A stretch of DNA of 64,000 nt from the NCBI GenBank assembly GCA_937766455.1, contig CALLXD010000016.1, positions 79,862-143,861 of the forward strand, read 5' to 3'. A program made the translations under genes and the position numbers. Position 1 is the stretch's first letter. Each line of letters starts with the position of its first letter. A model generated the notes under the pieces. It did not search any database and was not told the origin of the DNA. It saw only the letters and a list, made by a program, of their open reading frames with translations. Origin of the DNA: Vicinamibacterales bacterium (GTDB lineage Bacteria > Acidobacteriota > Vicinamibacteria > Vicinamibacterales > UBA8438). Below are positions 48,420-57,691 of this stretch, piece after piece.

Positions 48420-49003
48420 TGATGAATCTCAGTGATCTCAAACCGCCAAAGGGCGCGAAACACGCGAAGAAACGGGTTGGCCGCGGCTACGGCTCCGGCC
48501 ATGGCGTCACGTCAGGGCGCGGCGACAAGGGCCAGAAGTCCAGGTCCGGCTACCACCGGAAGCGCGGTTTCGAAGGTGGGCAGATGCCGCTCCATCGCCG
48601 GCTGCCGAAACGCGGATTTTTCAACCCGTTCCGGGTTGAGTACGCGGTGGTCAATCTCGATACGCTGAATGAGCGATTCGCGGCGGGCACCGAGGTGACG
48701 CCGGAACTGCTGCGAACCACCGGTGTGGTGCGCTCGAGTAAGCTGATCAAGATTCTGGGCCGGGGCGACATCGAGACGGCCTTGACGGTCAGGGCGCACA
48801 AGTTCAGCGGCGTTGCGAGCGAGAAGATCGTCGCGGCCGGCGGGCGAACCGAAGTGGTGTCTCGCCACGGGGTCGTGGAGGACCGTGCCGTGGAGGCTGA
48901 TGCCGTGGCGGCGCCGAGCCCCGATGCCGCGGGTGAACCCAGCGATTCGGCTGAACCCGTCGATGATGACAACGCCGATGACGGCGCCAGCTCAGACGTC
49001 TGA
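48419..49003 (+). CDS. rplO: large ribosomal subunit protein uL15 with acidic tail
   Basis: Encodes 194 residues (usual about 145-150). [44 protein letters not shown] and the [16 protein letters not shown]-terminal domain are typical. The final 45 residues are Asp/Glu/Ala/Ser-rich ([16 protein letters not shown] at the end). Confidence 0.97.
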   Translation: MMNLSDLKPPKGAKHAKKRVGRGYGSGHGVTSGRGDKGQKSRSGYHRKRGFEGGQMPLHRRLPKRGFFNPFRVEYAVVNLDTLNERFAAGTEVTPELLRTTGVVRSSKLIKILGRGDIETALTVRAHKFSGVASEKIVAAGGRTEVVSRHGVVEDRAVEADAVAAPSPDAAGEPSDSAEPVDDDNADDGASSDV

Positions 49004-49014
49004 GAGACCAACCG

Positions 49015-50421
49015 ATGCTTGAGAGCCTGCGCAACGTCTTCACGATCAGCGATCTTCGGACCCGCGTGCTGTTCACACTCGGTGTTCTGGCGGTCTATCG
49101 CGTGGGCGGCGTTGTGCCGACGCCCGGGGTGAACACCGAGGCGTTGGCCATCCTCGCTGAGCAAGCGGCGGGCACGATGTTCGGGCTGTACAACATGTTC
49201 TCCGGCGGCAACCTGGCGCAGGTGACCATTTTTGCGCTGGGCATCATGCCCTATATCAGCGCGTCGATCATCTTGCAGTTGTTGACGGTCGTCTGGCCCT
49301 ACCTGGAGCGCCTGTCGAAAGAGGGTGAGCTCGGTCGTCGCAAGATCACCCAATACACGCGATACGGCACGCTGGTGCTGTGTGCCGTTCAGGCGTTCGC
49401 GATCGCGTTCTGGTTGGAGAGTCAGACCAATCTCGGGGGCGCTGGCCTGCCCCTGGTCTTCAACCCCGGATGGGGATTCCGCTTGATGGCGGTGCTGACC
49501 CTCACCACCGGCACCTGCCTCATCATGTGGCTGGGTGAACAGATTACCGAGCGGGGCATCGGCAACGGCATGTCGCTGATTATCTTCGCCGGGATTGTCG
49601 TAAATTTCCCCGCCGGGGTGCTCAATACCATCGACACCCTGCGCACGGGCCAGATCGGACTGTTCCGACTGCTGCTGCTCGGTGTGGTGATGATTTTTGT
49701 CATCGGAGCCGTCGTCTTTGTCGAACGCGGGCAGCGGCGGGTCACCGTGCAGTACGCGAAGCGGGTCGTCGGCCGACGCCAATATGGCGGGACCAGTACG
49801 CACATTCCGTTGAAGGTGAATACCGGCGGCGTCATCCCGGTGATCTTCGCGTCGTCGTTGCTGGCGTTCCCTGCCACGATTGCCTCCGCGCTTCCCCCCG
49901 GTGGGTTCGGCCAGTCGCTCACGGATGGCCTGGCTAACGGGATGCCGCTCTACTACCTCCTCTATATGGGGGGCATCATCTTTTTCGCGTACTTCTACAC
50001 CGCCATCATTTTCAACCCGGACGACGTCGCAGAAAACATGCGGAAGTACGGCGGGTTCGTGCCTGGTATCCGGCCAGGGAAACGGACGGCGGAGTATATC
50101 GACACGATTCTCACCCGCATTACGTTGGTGGGAGCGATTTATCTTGCGCTCATCGCGGTGTTGCCCGATCTAATGATTGTTGGGTTCAGGGCGAGCGCCC
50201 TGCCGCTCGTTGGCGAGACGCTGGATGGCATGCTCCGCAGTAGCCCGATCACGAGTTGGATCACGGACGGGCTCGGCGTGACCTTCTACTTCGGCGGCAC
50301 GTCGTTGCTCATCATTGTCGGCGTGTCGATGGACACCGTACAGCAGGTCGAGTCCCAATTGATCATGCGTCACTACGATGGGTTCATGCGTAAGACGCGC
50401 GTTCGAGGACGGCGAGGATGA
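49015..50421 (+). CDS. secY: preprotein translocase subunit SecY
   Basis: Encodes 468 residues with ten predicted membrane helices. RVLFTLGVLAVYRVGGVVPTPG, SGGNLAQVTIFALGIMPYISASII (plug region and TM2), ERGIGNGMSLIIFAGIV and RRVTVQYAKRVVGRRQYGG in the cytosolic loop are typical. It is the pore of SecYEG; SecE is at 22.8 kb. It overlaps adk by four bases. Confidence 0.98.
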   Translation: MLESLRNVFTISDLRTRVLFTLGVLAVYRVGGVVPTPGVNTEALAILAEQAAGTMFGLYNMFSGGNLAQVTIFALGIMPYISASIILQLLTVVWPYLERLSKEGELGRRKITQYTRYGTLVLCAVQAFAIAFWLESQTNLGGAGLPLVFNPGWGFRLMAVLTLTTGTCLIMWLGEQITERGIGNGMSLIIFAGIVVNFPAGVLNTIDTLRTGQIGLFRLLLLGVVMIFVIGAVVFVERGQRRVTVQYAKRVVGRRQYGGTSTHIPLKVNTGGVIPVIFASSLLAFPATIASALPPGGFGQSLTDGLANGMPLYYLLYMGGIIFFAYFYTAIIFNPDDVAENMRKYGGFVPGIRPGKRTAEYIDTILTRITLVGAIYLALIAVLPDLMIVGFRASALPLVGETLDGMLRSSPITSWITDGLGVTFYFGGTSLLIIVGVSMDTVQQVESQLIMRHYDGFMRKTRVRGRRG

Positions 50422-51101
50422 CCGGCGCAGTGACTCGAGGCCCGATCAACCTAGTCGTGCTGGGCCCCCCGGGGGCCGGTAAGGGGACGCAGGCGGTTGA
50501 CTTCGCGCAACGCCAGGGCACCCCGAACATCTCGACTGGCGACATCCTGCGAGATGCGGTCCGGGCGGAGTCTGAACTTGGAAGACGCGCCAAGGCCACG
50601 ATAGACGCGGGTGGCTTGGTGGATGACCAGCTCATGATTGGCATCGTCCGTGAGCGGTTGGCCCATCCGGATGCCGCCAGGGGTTTTGTCCTCGACGGGT
50701 TCCCGCGCACGGTGGCGCAAGCCATCGCGTTCGACGAAATCATGACCGGACACGGGCCGCTCGCGGTCGTAGACATTGCGGTACCAGACGACGCGCTCGT
50801 CGAGCGCCTCGCGCGACGCCGCGTGTGCGGCCAATGTGGCCATGCAACCAGCGTCGCGGCCGGTGAGTCACGCACCACGTGCGAGAGGTGCGGAGGCGAA
50901 CTCGTCCTGCGCAGTGATGACACCGAAGCGACGGTTCGGGAACGTCTCCGGGTGTACGCCGAGACCACGAAGCCGCTGGTCGATTACTATTCGAGTCGAC
51001 CGAACTTCCGCGCGGTGGATGGACAGCAGAGTCCCGCCGAGGTTGGGGCCGCGTTGACCCAGGCGGTTGAGGACATGCTTGCGGAGGGGACGGCCGGATG
51101 A
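50418..51101 (+). CDS. adk: adenylate kinase with zinc-type LID
   Basis: Encodes 227 residues. P-loop LGPPGAGKGTQA, ISTGDILRDAV, LDGFPRTVAQA. The LID domain has CGQCGH and CERCGG, the four-Cys zinc version. It converts AMP and ATP to ADP. secY-adk-map-infA-rpmJ is the standard order. Confidence 0.97.
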   Translation: MTGAVTRGPINLVVLGPPGAGKGTQAVDFAQRQGTPNISTGDILRDAVRAESELGRRAKATIDAGGLVDDQLMIGIVRERLAHPDAARGFVLDGFPRTVAQAIAFDEIMTGHGPLAVVDIAVPDDALVERLARRRVCGQCGHATSVAAGESRTTCERCGGELVLRSDDTEATVRERLRVYAETTKPLVDYYSSRPNFRAVDGQQSPAEVGAALTQAVEDMLAEGTAG

Positions 51102-51904
51102 TTACGCGCAAGTCCGCCCCGGAGTTGGAACTTATGCGGGCTGCCAACGGGCTGGTGGCTTCGGTGCTTGCCGCGTTGCGCCGACTGGTGGCCCCGGGCG
51201 TATCGACGCTCGAATTGGACGCCGTCGCGGAACGGCAGGTGTTGGAGGCTGGCGCGGTGCCGGCATTCAAGGGCTACCACGGGTATCCGGCAACCCTGTG
51301 TGCGTCGGTGAACGACGCGGTTGTGCACGGCATTCCGTCCGCGACGCCCCTGGTTGAAGGGGATATCGTCTCGATCGACATGGGTGTCGTGCTCGACGGA
51401 TTCTACGGCGATTCGGCCATCACGGTTCCGGTGGGGCAGGTGCCGGACCGCACGACGGATCTCTTGCGGGTGACACGCGAGTCACTCGATTTGGCCATCG
51501 AGCAGATGCGGGTCGGTGGCCACGTGTCGGACATCGGTCATGCGGTGCAGCGGCACGTTGAAGCGAACGGCTTCGCGGTTGTGCGAGAATTCGTCGGCCA
51601 TGGTATCGGTGCGACGCTCCATGAGGAGCCGCAAATCCCGAACTATGGTGAACCAGGACGCGGACCGGTGTTGGCGTCTGGAATGGTCTTCGCGATTGAG
51701 CCGATGGTGACCATGGGGGCACCCGCGGTGAAAGTGTTGGATGATCGCTGGACGGCGGTCACACGGGATGGCAGTCTGGCCGCCCATTTTGAGCACACGG
51801 TGGCCGTGACTGATTCGGGTCCGCGGGTGTTGTCGCAAATGAGTGCGCGGGACACAGCAGTGGAGACTGCCTCCCGCGAGCCGGCATCGGTGCCTCACGG
51901 GTAG
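51098..51904 (+). CDS. map: methionine aminopeptidase, type I
   Basis: Encodes 268 residues. Metal ligands are visible in DIVSIDMGVVLDGFYGDSAIT (two Asp), GHGIGATLHEEPQIPNYG (His), FAIEPMV (Glu) and HFEHTVAV (Glu). It removes the initiator Met. The C-terminus runs about 20 residues past the last ligand. It overlaps adk by four bases. Confidence 0.97.
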   Translation: MITRKSAPELELMRAANGLVASVLAALRRLVAPGVSTLELDAVAERQVLEAGAVPAFKGYHGYPATLCASVNDAVVHGIPSATPLVEGDIVSIDMGVVLDGFYGDSAITVPVGQVPDRTTDLLRVTRESLDLAIEQMRVGGHVSDIGHAVQRHVEANGFAVVREFVGHGIGATLHEEPQIPNYGEPGRGPVLASGMVFAIEPMVTMGAPAVKVLDDRWTAVTRDGSLAAHFEHTVAVTDSGPRVLSQMSARDTAVETASREPASVPHG

Positions 51905-51924
51905 TCGGAAGGGTAGACGGAGTC

Positions 51925-52161
51925 ATGCCCCGGGTTGCCAGCCGACGGTCGGCCACACACGGGGGCGTGGTCGTTGACCAGTTGCCAGACGCGTTGTTTA
52001 CGGTGCGCCTGGATGAATCGCATCGTCGGATCGTTGCCCACGTCGATGCCGCGCCGCGGCGCAACTTCGTGAGGCTGCTCCCCGGTGATCGCGTGACGGT
52101 GGAGTTAACGGCCAGAAATCGGGCGCGGGGACGGATAACCCGGCGTGGGAGCACGGAATGA
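51925..52161 (+). CDS. infA: translation initiation factor IF-1, divergent
   Basis: Encodes 78 residues with the OB-fold pattern [18 protein letters not shown], then [41 protein letters not shown]. Position between map and rpmJ identifies infA. It departs from typical IF-1. The acidic N-terminus (AKEDxIE) is replaced by a basic one ([12 protein letters not shown]), the loop SGKMR is replaced by DAAPRR, and SPYDLTRGRI by [10 protein letters not shown]. It may work alone or alongside a second, more canonical infA elsewhere. Confidence 0.88.
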   Translation: MPRVASRRSATHGGVVVDQLPDALFTVRLDESHRRIVAHVDAAPRRNFVRLLPGDRVTVELTARNRARGRITRRGSTE

Positions 52162-52271
52162 AGGTACGAGCATCAGTCAAGCGAATGTGTGACAAGTGTA
52201 AGGTTGTGCGGCGAAAAGGCGTGGTGCGTGTCATCTGCCTGAACCCGAAGCACAAGCAACGGCAAGGGTAA
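52158..52271 (+). CDS. rpmJ: large ribosomal subunit protein bL36 (zinc form)
   Basis: Encodes 37 residues. [20 protein letters not shown] then [13 protein letters not shown]; Cys11, Cys14, Cys27 and His32 form the zinc site. It starts in the infA stop (ATGA). Confidence 0.98.
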   Translation: MKVRASVKRMCDKCKVVRRKGVVRVICLNPKHKQRQG

Positions 52272-52280
52272 GGCGGAACC

Positions 52281-52655
52281 ATGGCTCGAATAGCAGGCGT
52301 CGATCTTCCACGGACCAAACGTATCGAAACCGGTCTGACATATATCTACGGTATCGGTGACCAGCGCGCTGGTACGATTTTGACCGAGGCGGGTGTCGAC
52401 CCGAACGTGCGTGTGAAGGACTTGTCAGAAGACGAGACGCGCAAGATCAGCCAAGTGATTGAGGAACAAGGCGGTGTCGAGGGAGACCTCCGAAAGCGGG
52501 TCTCCATGGACATCAAACGGTTGATGGAGGTGGGCTCGTATCGTGGCATGCGCCACCGCCGGAACCTCCCGGTCCGCGGACAGCGGACGCATACGAACGC
52601 TCGGACCAGCAAGGGGCCCCGCAAGGGCGCCGTGGCGAAGAAGAAGAGCAGCTAG
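52281..52655 (+). CDS. rpsM: small ribosomal subunit protein uS13
   Basis: Encodes 124 residues. [58 protein letters not shown] are typical. First ribosomal gene of the alpha operon. Confidence 0.98.
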   Translation: MARIAGVDLPRTKRIETGLTYIYGIGDQRAGTILTEAGVDPNVRVKDLSEDETRKISQVIEEQGGVEGDLRKRVSMDIKRLMEVGSYRGMRHRRNLPVRGQRTHTNARTSKGPRKGAVAKKKSS

Positions 52656-52680
52656 ACCGGTGACGGGGATGGCTCACGCG

Positions 52681-52697
52681 CTGGGGCGCAGCCCCAG
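52681..52697. repeat. perfect hairpin CTGGGGC-GCA-GCCCCAG between rpsM and rpsK
   Basis: Seven-base stem with GCA loop in an 85-base gap where most bacteria have only a few bases. Same family as the hairpins at 22.2-22.8 kb and 35.3 kb. Confidence 0.85.
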
Positions 52698-52740
52698 GTT
52701 CCCCTGAGCACTGGGTTCGTCGAGAAAGGACTGTTCGCGA

Positions 52741-53187
52741 ATGGCAAAGCTGGAAACGGTTGACGCGTCAATTCCGCCGCCGAAGAAACCGGCCGGAAAG
52801 CGGAAGAAGACGTTCAAGAAGAAGAAGGAAAAACGCGTTGTTCACCACGGCATCGTCCACATCCAGGCGTCGTTCAACAACACCATCATCACGATTAGCG
52901 ACACCGAGGGGAACGTCGTCGCGTGGTCGAGTGCCGGAGGCATCGGGTTTCGTGGGTCCCGGAAGGGCACGCCGTTCGCCGCGACCCAGGCCGCGGTCCG
53001 AGCTGGCCATGGTGCGAAGGCCGTCGGGATGCGCACCGTGGATGTTCGTGTAAAAGGGCCTGGCGGTGGACGCGAGTCCGCTATCCGCGCGCTGCAGGCA
53101 TCGGTCGGCCTCAGCGTAAAGTCGATTAACGACGTGACGCCCATCCCCCATAACGGATGCCGACCACCGAAGCGGCGGCGGGTCTAG
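52741..53187 (+). CDS. rpsK: small ribosomal subunit protein uS11
   Basis: Encodes 148 residues. The basic N-terminal 35 residues ([18 protein letters not shown]) are longer than usual. The core [47 protein letters not shown] and [15 protein letters not shown] is typical. It sits on the 30S platform. Confidence 0.98.
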   Translation: MAKLETVDASIPPPKKPAGKRKKTFKKKKEKRVVHHGIVHIQASFNNTIITISDTEGNVVAWSSAGGIGFRGSRKGTPFAATQAAVRAGHGAKAVGMRTVDVRVKGPGGGRESAIRALQASVGLSVKSINDVTPIPHNGCRPPKRRRV

Positions 53188-53220
53188 CAGCGACGTCGAG
53201 TGTAGAGGAGAACGATCAGC

Positions 53221-53853
53221 ATGGCACGATACGCAGGACCCGTGTGCCGGCTTTGCCGGCGGGAGGGCATGAAGCTCTTCCTGAAGGGCGAGCGCTGCTA
53301 CGCGGAGAAGTGCGCCATTGAAAAGCGCAATGTTCCGCCTGGGCAGCAGAGCCGCCGGCGTCGCCCGAACAAAGTGATGGGCTACGGCCAGCAGCTTCGC
53401 GAGAAGCAGAAGGTCAAACGCACCTATGGCGTGCTGGAGAGCCAATTCCGGCGCTACTTTGCCGCCGCTGACCGCCAGCGCGGGATTACCGGCGAGACGT
53501 TGCTACAGTTGCTCGAGCGCCGGCTCGACAACGTGGTGTATCGTCTTGGGCTGGCGACTTCCCGACCGCAGGCGCGTCAGCTCGTGCGCCATGGGCATGT
53601 GCGCGTCAACGGCAAACGTGCGGATATCCCCTCGTACTCCCTGAAGGCGGGGGACGCGGTGAGCGTGCGCGAGCGCAGTGCGCAGAAGGTGTCAATCGTG
53701 TATGCCATGGAAGAGGTCAAAGGCCGGGGGATTCCAGAATGGCTGGAGTTCGATGCCGGCGCGTTGACCGGCCGAGTGGCATCGTTGCCGACGCGTGAAC
53801 AGATCAACCTGCCAGTGCAGGAACAGCTAATCGTCGAGCTGTATTCGAAGTAG
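53221..53853 (+). CDS. rpsD: small ribosomal subunit protein uS4
   Basis: Encodes 210 residues. The N-terminal region carries Cys residues ([19 protein letters not shown]) of the zinc form. The S4 domain [31 protein letters not shown] is typical. It initiates 30S assembly and represses the alpha operon in E. coli. Confidence 0.98.
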   Translation: MARYAGPVCRLCRREGMKLFLKGERCYAEKCAIEKRNVPPGQQSRRRRPNKVMGYGQQLREKQKVKRTYGVLESQFRRYFAAADRQRGITGETLLQLLERRLDNVVYRLGLATSRPQARQLVRHGHVRVNGKRADIPSYSLKAGDAVSVRERSAQKVSIVYAMEEVKGRGIPEWLEFDAGALTGRVASLPTREQINLPVQEQLIVELYSK

Positions 53854-53918
53854 TTGAGACGCGTGCGCCGTCCGGGCGGTTGATCCGCCCGGTACCGGAT
53901 ACAGAAAGGATTTACTCG

Positions 53919-54911
53919 ATGTTGTGGAAAGGCTTCCAGCGACCGAAGCGGCTGGAGTTCGACGCCGAAACGTTGACCGAACGGTTCGGCCGATTTTATG
54001 CCCAGCCGTTCGAGCGCGGCTTCGGGACGACCATCGGGAACGCGTTGCGGCGGGTGTTGCTATCGGCGATCGAGGGCGCCGCGGTGACCGCCGTGAAGAT
54101 AGATAAGGTGCAGCACGAGTTCTCCCCGATTCCGGGTGTGGTGGAGGATGCGACCGATATCATCCTGAACCTCAAGGAGATCCCGATCAAGCTGCACAGC
54201 GACCAGACCAAGACTCTCTACCTGCGAGCAGACAAGGCCGGTGAAGTCACCGCCTCGGATCTGGAGTCCGACGGGGACGTCGAGATTCTGGACCCAGATC
54301 TGCACATCGCCACCATCGCGGACGGTGGCTCGCTGCACATGGAGATGCGCGTCAAGCAAGGGCGTGGCTACATGGCGGCCGACAAGAATTTCGATGAGGA
54401 CCTGGGCCTCGGATGGATTCCGGTCGACGCTGTCCATTCGCCGGTCCGGAAGGTCAATTACTTGGTCGAAGCGGCTCGCCTGGGTCAGACGACCGACTAC
54501 GACAAGCTCACCGTTGACGTCTGGACCGACGGCACAGTGAGCGCGCGCGACGCCATTTCCTTGGGCGCGAAGCTCGTGCGTGACCACCTGAGTATTTTCA
54601 TCAACCTCGACGACCCGGTGGAGGCGCAGCCCGAGCAAGACGCCGACGTGGTTCCGTCCGAGGCCAACGAGCACCTGGACAAGAGCGTCGAGGAACTCGA
54701 GCTCTCCGTGCGGTCATACAACTGCCTGAAGAACGCGAATATTCGAACGATTCGTGAACTGGTGCAGAAGAGCGAGCCGGAGATGTTGCGCACGAAGAAC
54801 TTCGGGCGCAAGTCACTCAACGAAATCAAGGAAATCCTGCAGAGCATGGGGCTCGGCCTGGGTATGCGACTCGACCAGCCGGCGGTCGCTGACGTCGAAG
54901 CGGAGGCGTAG
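53919..54911 (+). CDS. rpoA: RNA polymerase alpha subunit RpoA
   Basis: Encodes 330 residues from ATG 53919, eight bases after AAAGGA. The N-terminal domain ([33 protein letters not shown]) dimerises and binds beta and beta'. The C-terminal domain ([45 protein letters not shown]) contacts UP elements. No frameshifts, in contrast to rpoB and rpoC. Confidence 0.98.
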   Translation: MLWKGFQRPKRLEFDAETLTERFGRFYAQPFERGFGTTIGNALRRVLLSAIEGAAVTAVKIDKVQHEFSPIPGVVEDATDIILNLKEIPIKLHSDQTKTLYLRADKAGEVTASDLESDGDVEILDPDLHIATIADGGSLHMEMRVKQGRGYMAADKNFDEDLGLGWIPVDAVHSPVRKVNYLVEAARLGQTTDYDKLTVDVWTDGTVSARDAISLGAKLVRDHLSIFINLDDPVEAQPEQDADVVPSEANEHLDKSVEELELSVRSYNCLKNANIRTIRELVQKSEPEMLRTKNFGRKSLNEIKEILQSMGLGLGMRLDQPAVADVEAEA

Positions 54912-54913
54912 AT

Positions 54914-55444
54914 ATGCGTCATCGATTAGCGCACCGCAGACTGGGGCGGACATCCGAACATCGGATGGCCTTGCTCCGCAATCAGTCGACGATGTTGTTG
55001 CGCCACGAGCGTATCGACACCACGCTGGCCAAAGCCAGAGAGCTTCGTCCGTTCGTCGAGCGTTTGATCACGATGGCTAAACGCGGCATCGCGGACGGCG
55101 CGGATACGACCCGGGCGCTACACGCGCGCCGACTTGTCGCCCGCCACCTGGCTGATAAGAAAGTGGTCGGCAAACTGTTCGACTCGATTGCGCCCCGATT
55201 CGCCGAGCGTCCCGGAGGCTATTCTCGCGTGCTCCGTCTGGGGCGTCGCAAATCAGACTCCGCGGAGATTGCTCAGATCGAGCTGGTGGGCAGCGAGTAT
55301 GATCCAGCCGCCGAGAGTGCGAGTGAGTCAGCCCAGCCGGAGGAAGCGGCGCCTGGCGTCGGCGGCCGGTTGCGGGCCGCGGCCAAGCGCCTGACTGGCG
55401 GCAGCAAAGACAAGAGTCCGACGGACGAGGACGCCGCGGAATAA
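54914..55444 (+). CDS. rplQ: large ribosomal subunit protein bL17 with acidic tail
   Basis: Encodes 176 residues (usual about 120-130). MRHRLAHRRLGRTSEHRMALLRNQ, ERIDTTLAKARELRPFVERLITMAKR and GGYSRVLRLGRRKSDSAEIAQIELVG are typical. The last 45 residues are low complexity with acidic patches around a basic segment. Last gene of the supercluster. Confidence 0.97.
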   Translation: MRHRLAHRRLGRTSEHRMALLRNQSTMLLRHERIDTTLAKARELRPFVERLITMAKRGIADGADTTRALHARRLVARHLADKKVVGKLFDSIAPRFAERPGGYSRVLRLGRRKSDSAEIAQIELVGSEYDPAAESASESAQPEEAAPGVGGRLRAAAKRLTGGSKDKSPTDEDAAE

Positions 55445-55450
55445 TACGGG

Positions 55451-55474
55451 CGGGACCACCTCCCGGTGGTCCCG
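55451..55474. terminator. strong hairpin after rplQ, between convergent genes
   Basis: CGGGACCACC-TCCC-GGTGGTCCCG is a perfect ten-base stem with a four-base loop, six bases after the rplQ stop and 27 bases before the stop of the convergent EF-G-like gene. It probably terminates transcription from both sides, although the following T-run is poor (TCGTTCCTC). Confidence 0.75.
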
Positions 55475-55501
55475 TCGTTCCTCGCTGGGCTCACGTCCGC
55501 T

Positions 55502-57589
55502 CTAGCTATCGTCGTCCCGTGTGTCCCCCTCACCCTTTGCATCTGCAACGACCTGGTTCCTGACGTGGGCCGGGGCCTCTTCGTAGTGCGAAAATTCCAT
55601 ATGGTACGAACCGCGTCCCCCGGTGGCGGAGGTGAGCTGCTGCTCGTAGGTCAGCATTTCAGCCATGGGCACGTGGGCCTTTATCGCCGTGGAGGCGCCA
55701 CGCGTTTCCATGCCCCCGATCCGGCCGCGCCGACCATTGAGGTCGCCCATCAGATCGCCGGCGAAGTCGCTCGGCGCGTACACTTCCACAGTCATCACCG
55801 GCTCGAGGATGGTCGGTTTGGCGCGAGACATGGCATCGCGGAATGCGAGTCGCCCGGCCATTCGGAATGACATCTCGTTGGAGTCCACCGGATGAAATGA
55901 CCCGTCGTACAGCGTGACGGAGAAGTCCACCATCGGGTACCCGGCAAGATAGCCTCTCTTACTCGCCTCCTGGATCCCCTTTTCGATAGCAGGGATAAAT
56001 CCTCTCGGAATAGACCCACCGAAGATCTCGTCGATAAACTGGAAATCCTCGCCTCGCTCGAGGGGCGTCACTCTGATCTTGCAGTCGCCGAATTGCCCAT
56101 GCCCGCCGGTCTGCTTCTTGTGGCGCCCGTGCGCCTCGGCGGCGGCCTTGATGGTCTCCCGATACGGGATGTTCGGCAGCTTCAGCGTGACCTCCACCCC
56201 GAAGCGACGTCTCAGCTTAGCCACGGTCACTTCGATATGCCGTTGGCCCTGCCCTGACATCAGCAGCTGTCCCGTCTGCGGATCGCGGGTATAGCGAATC
56301 GTCGGATCCTCCTCCGCCAGCCGGTGAAGCGCGGTGCTGATCTTTTCCTCGTCGCCATGGCTCTTCGGTTCAATGGCGTAGGACAACACGGGGTCGGTGA
56401 ATCGAAATGGCGCGAACCGCCACGCCGAATCCCTGCTGGCCAGCGTGTCACCTGTGCGCGTGTCCTTGAGTTTCGTCACGGCGCCAAGATCACCGGCCCG
56501 GATTTCGCCAATAGACTCTTGCGTCTTGCCCTGCATCAGCGTGACGGCGCCGATGCGCTCGTGGACATCGGTATTGACGTTGTGTATCGCGGAGTCGGCC
56601 TTCAATACCCCGCTGGCGACCCGAAACAAGGTCACGCGCCCAGCAAAGGGGTCCGCGATTGTCTTCCAGACAAGGGCGGTCGGAACGGTGTCTCCCGGGT
56701 CATAGGAGGCCGCCTCGCCTGTGGAATTCACCGCAGGCAGTGCGCGCGAGACAGGAGAGGGGACATAGCTGACAATGGCGTCTAGGAGCGGCTGGATACC
56801 CAGGTTCGCCGTTGCCGACGTACACACCAGGGGGAACACCTGCCGCGCGGCGGTCGCGGTCTGGAGCCCCACGAGCAGCTCCCCCTGGCTCAACGTACTC
56901 GCTTCAAAGAACTGTTCCATCAGGCGGTCGTCGGCCTCGGCCACCAATTCAATCAACGCTTCCCGGGCGGCGCCGGCCTCCCCGGCCAGTTCGTCAGGCA
57001 CTTCCTCGATGGACACCGTCCGCCCGTCATCGCCAAACGTGATGGCCTTCATAGCGACCAGGTCAACGACTCCGCGCAGTTCTGCCTCGACGCCGATCGG
57101 AAGCTGAATGGGGACCACGGTTCGTCCGAACGCGCTTTGCAGCGACTCGAGCGAACGTTGCAGACTTCCGCGCGCGCGGTCCAGCCGGTTCAGCACGACC
57201 ACGCAGGGTAGCCCGAGTGCCGCGGCCTCGTCCCAGACCCTCTCGGTGATGACCTCGGCGCCGTGGACGGCGTCAACCACGACCACCGCGGCGTCGGCGA
57301 CTCGCATCGCGGAGCACGTGTCGCTGAAGAAATTGGCCATCCCGGGGGTGTCAATCAGGTTGATCTTGGTCTTCTGCCACTCCGCATACGCCGGGCTTGC
57401 CGACAAGGTGTGCCTGCGCGCAATCTCTTCCTCGTCGAAATCGGTCACGGCAGTGCCTTCGTCGACGTGCCCCAACCGACTGACCGCGTCGGCGTCGAAC
57501 AACATGGCCGACGCGAGCTGTGTCTTCCCGGCACCGCTATGACCGACCAGCGCGACGTTGCGAATGTGCGGAGCGTCGTAGACCTTCAT
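55502..57589 (-). CDS. EF-G-like GTPase paralogue (EF-G2 type)
   Basis: Encodes 695 residues with the five-domain EF-G layout. G1 VGHSGAGKT and G4 NRLD are present. Switch I lacks the RGITI motif (EEEIARRHTLSAS instead), and G3 reads DTPGM, so the His that positions water for GTP hydrolysis is Met here. Domain III-IV motifs YRETIKAAAEAHGRHKKQTGGHGQFGDCKI and DEIFGGSIPRGFI are kept. EF-G2 paralogues of this kind bind ribosomes, with poor or altered translocase activity in studied cases. It is separate from the canonical fusA at 36.0 kb. The 102 bases upstream to the permease gene (57590-57691) contain no gene. Confidence 0.93.
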   Translation of the reverse strand: MKVYDAPHIRNVALVGHSGAGKTQLASAMLFDADAVSRLGHVDEGTAVTDFDEEEIARRHTLSASPAYAEWQKTKINLIDTPGMANFFSDTCSAMRVADAAVVVVDAVHGAEVITERVWDEAAALGLPCVVVLNRLDRARGSLQRSLESLQSAFGRTVVPIQLPIGVEAELRGVVDLVAMKAITFGDDGRTVSIEEVPDELAGEAGAAREALIELVAEADDRLMEQFFEASTLSQGELLVGLQTATAARQVFPLVCTSATANLGIQPLLDAIVSYVPSPVSRALPAVNSTGEAASYDPGDTVPTALVWKTIADPFAGRVTLFRVASGVLKADSAIHNVNTDVHERIGAVTLMQGKTQESIGEIRAGDLGAVTKLKDTRTGDTLASRDSAWRFAPFRFTDPVLSYAIEPKSHGDEEKISTALHRLAEEDPTIRYTRDPQTGQLLMSGQGQRHIEVTVAKLRRRFGVEVTLKLPNIPYRETIKAAAEAHGRHKKQTGGHGQFGDCKIRVTPLERGEDFQFIDEIFGGSIPRGFIPAIEKGIQEASKRGYLAGYPMVDFSVTLYDGSFHPVDSNEMSFRMAGRLAFRDAMSRAKPTILEPVMTVEVYAPSDFAGDLMGDLNGRRGRIGGMETRGASTAIKAHVPMAEMLTYEQQLTSATGGRGSYHMEFSHYEEAPAHVRNQVVADAKGEGDTRDDDS

Positions 57590-57691
57590 GATGTGAATGT
57601 CCTCCTGGAGCGCGGTCTGGGGCGCAGTTCAGCCTCCAAAACCACATCCTATGTCGACTCCGGGGTAGCGCTCAAGGGGGGCGCGGCCGCC

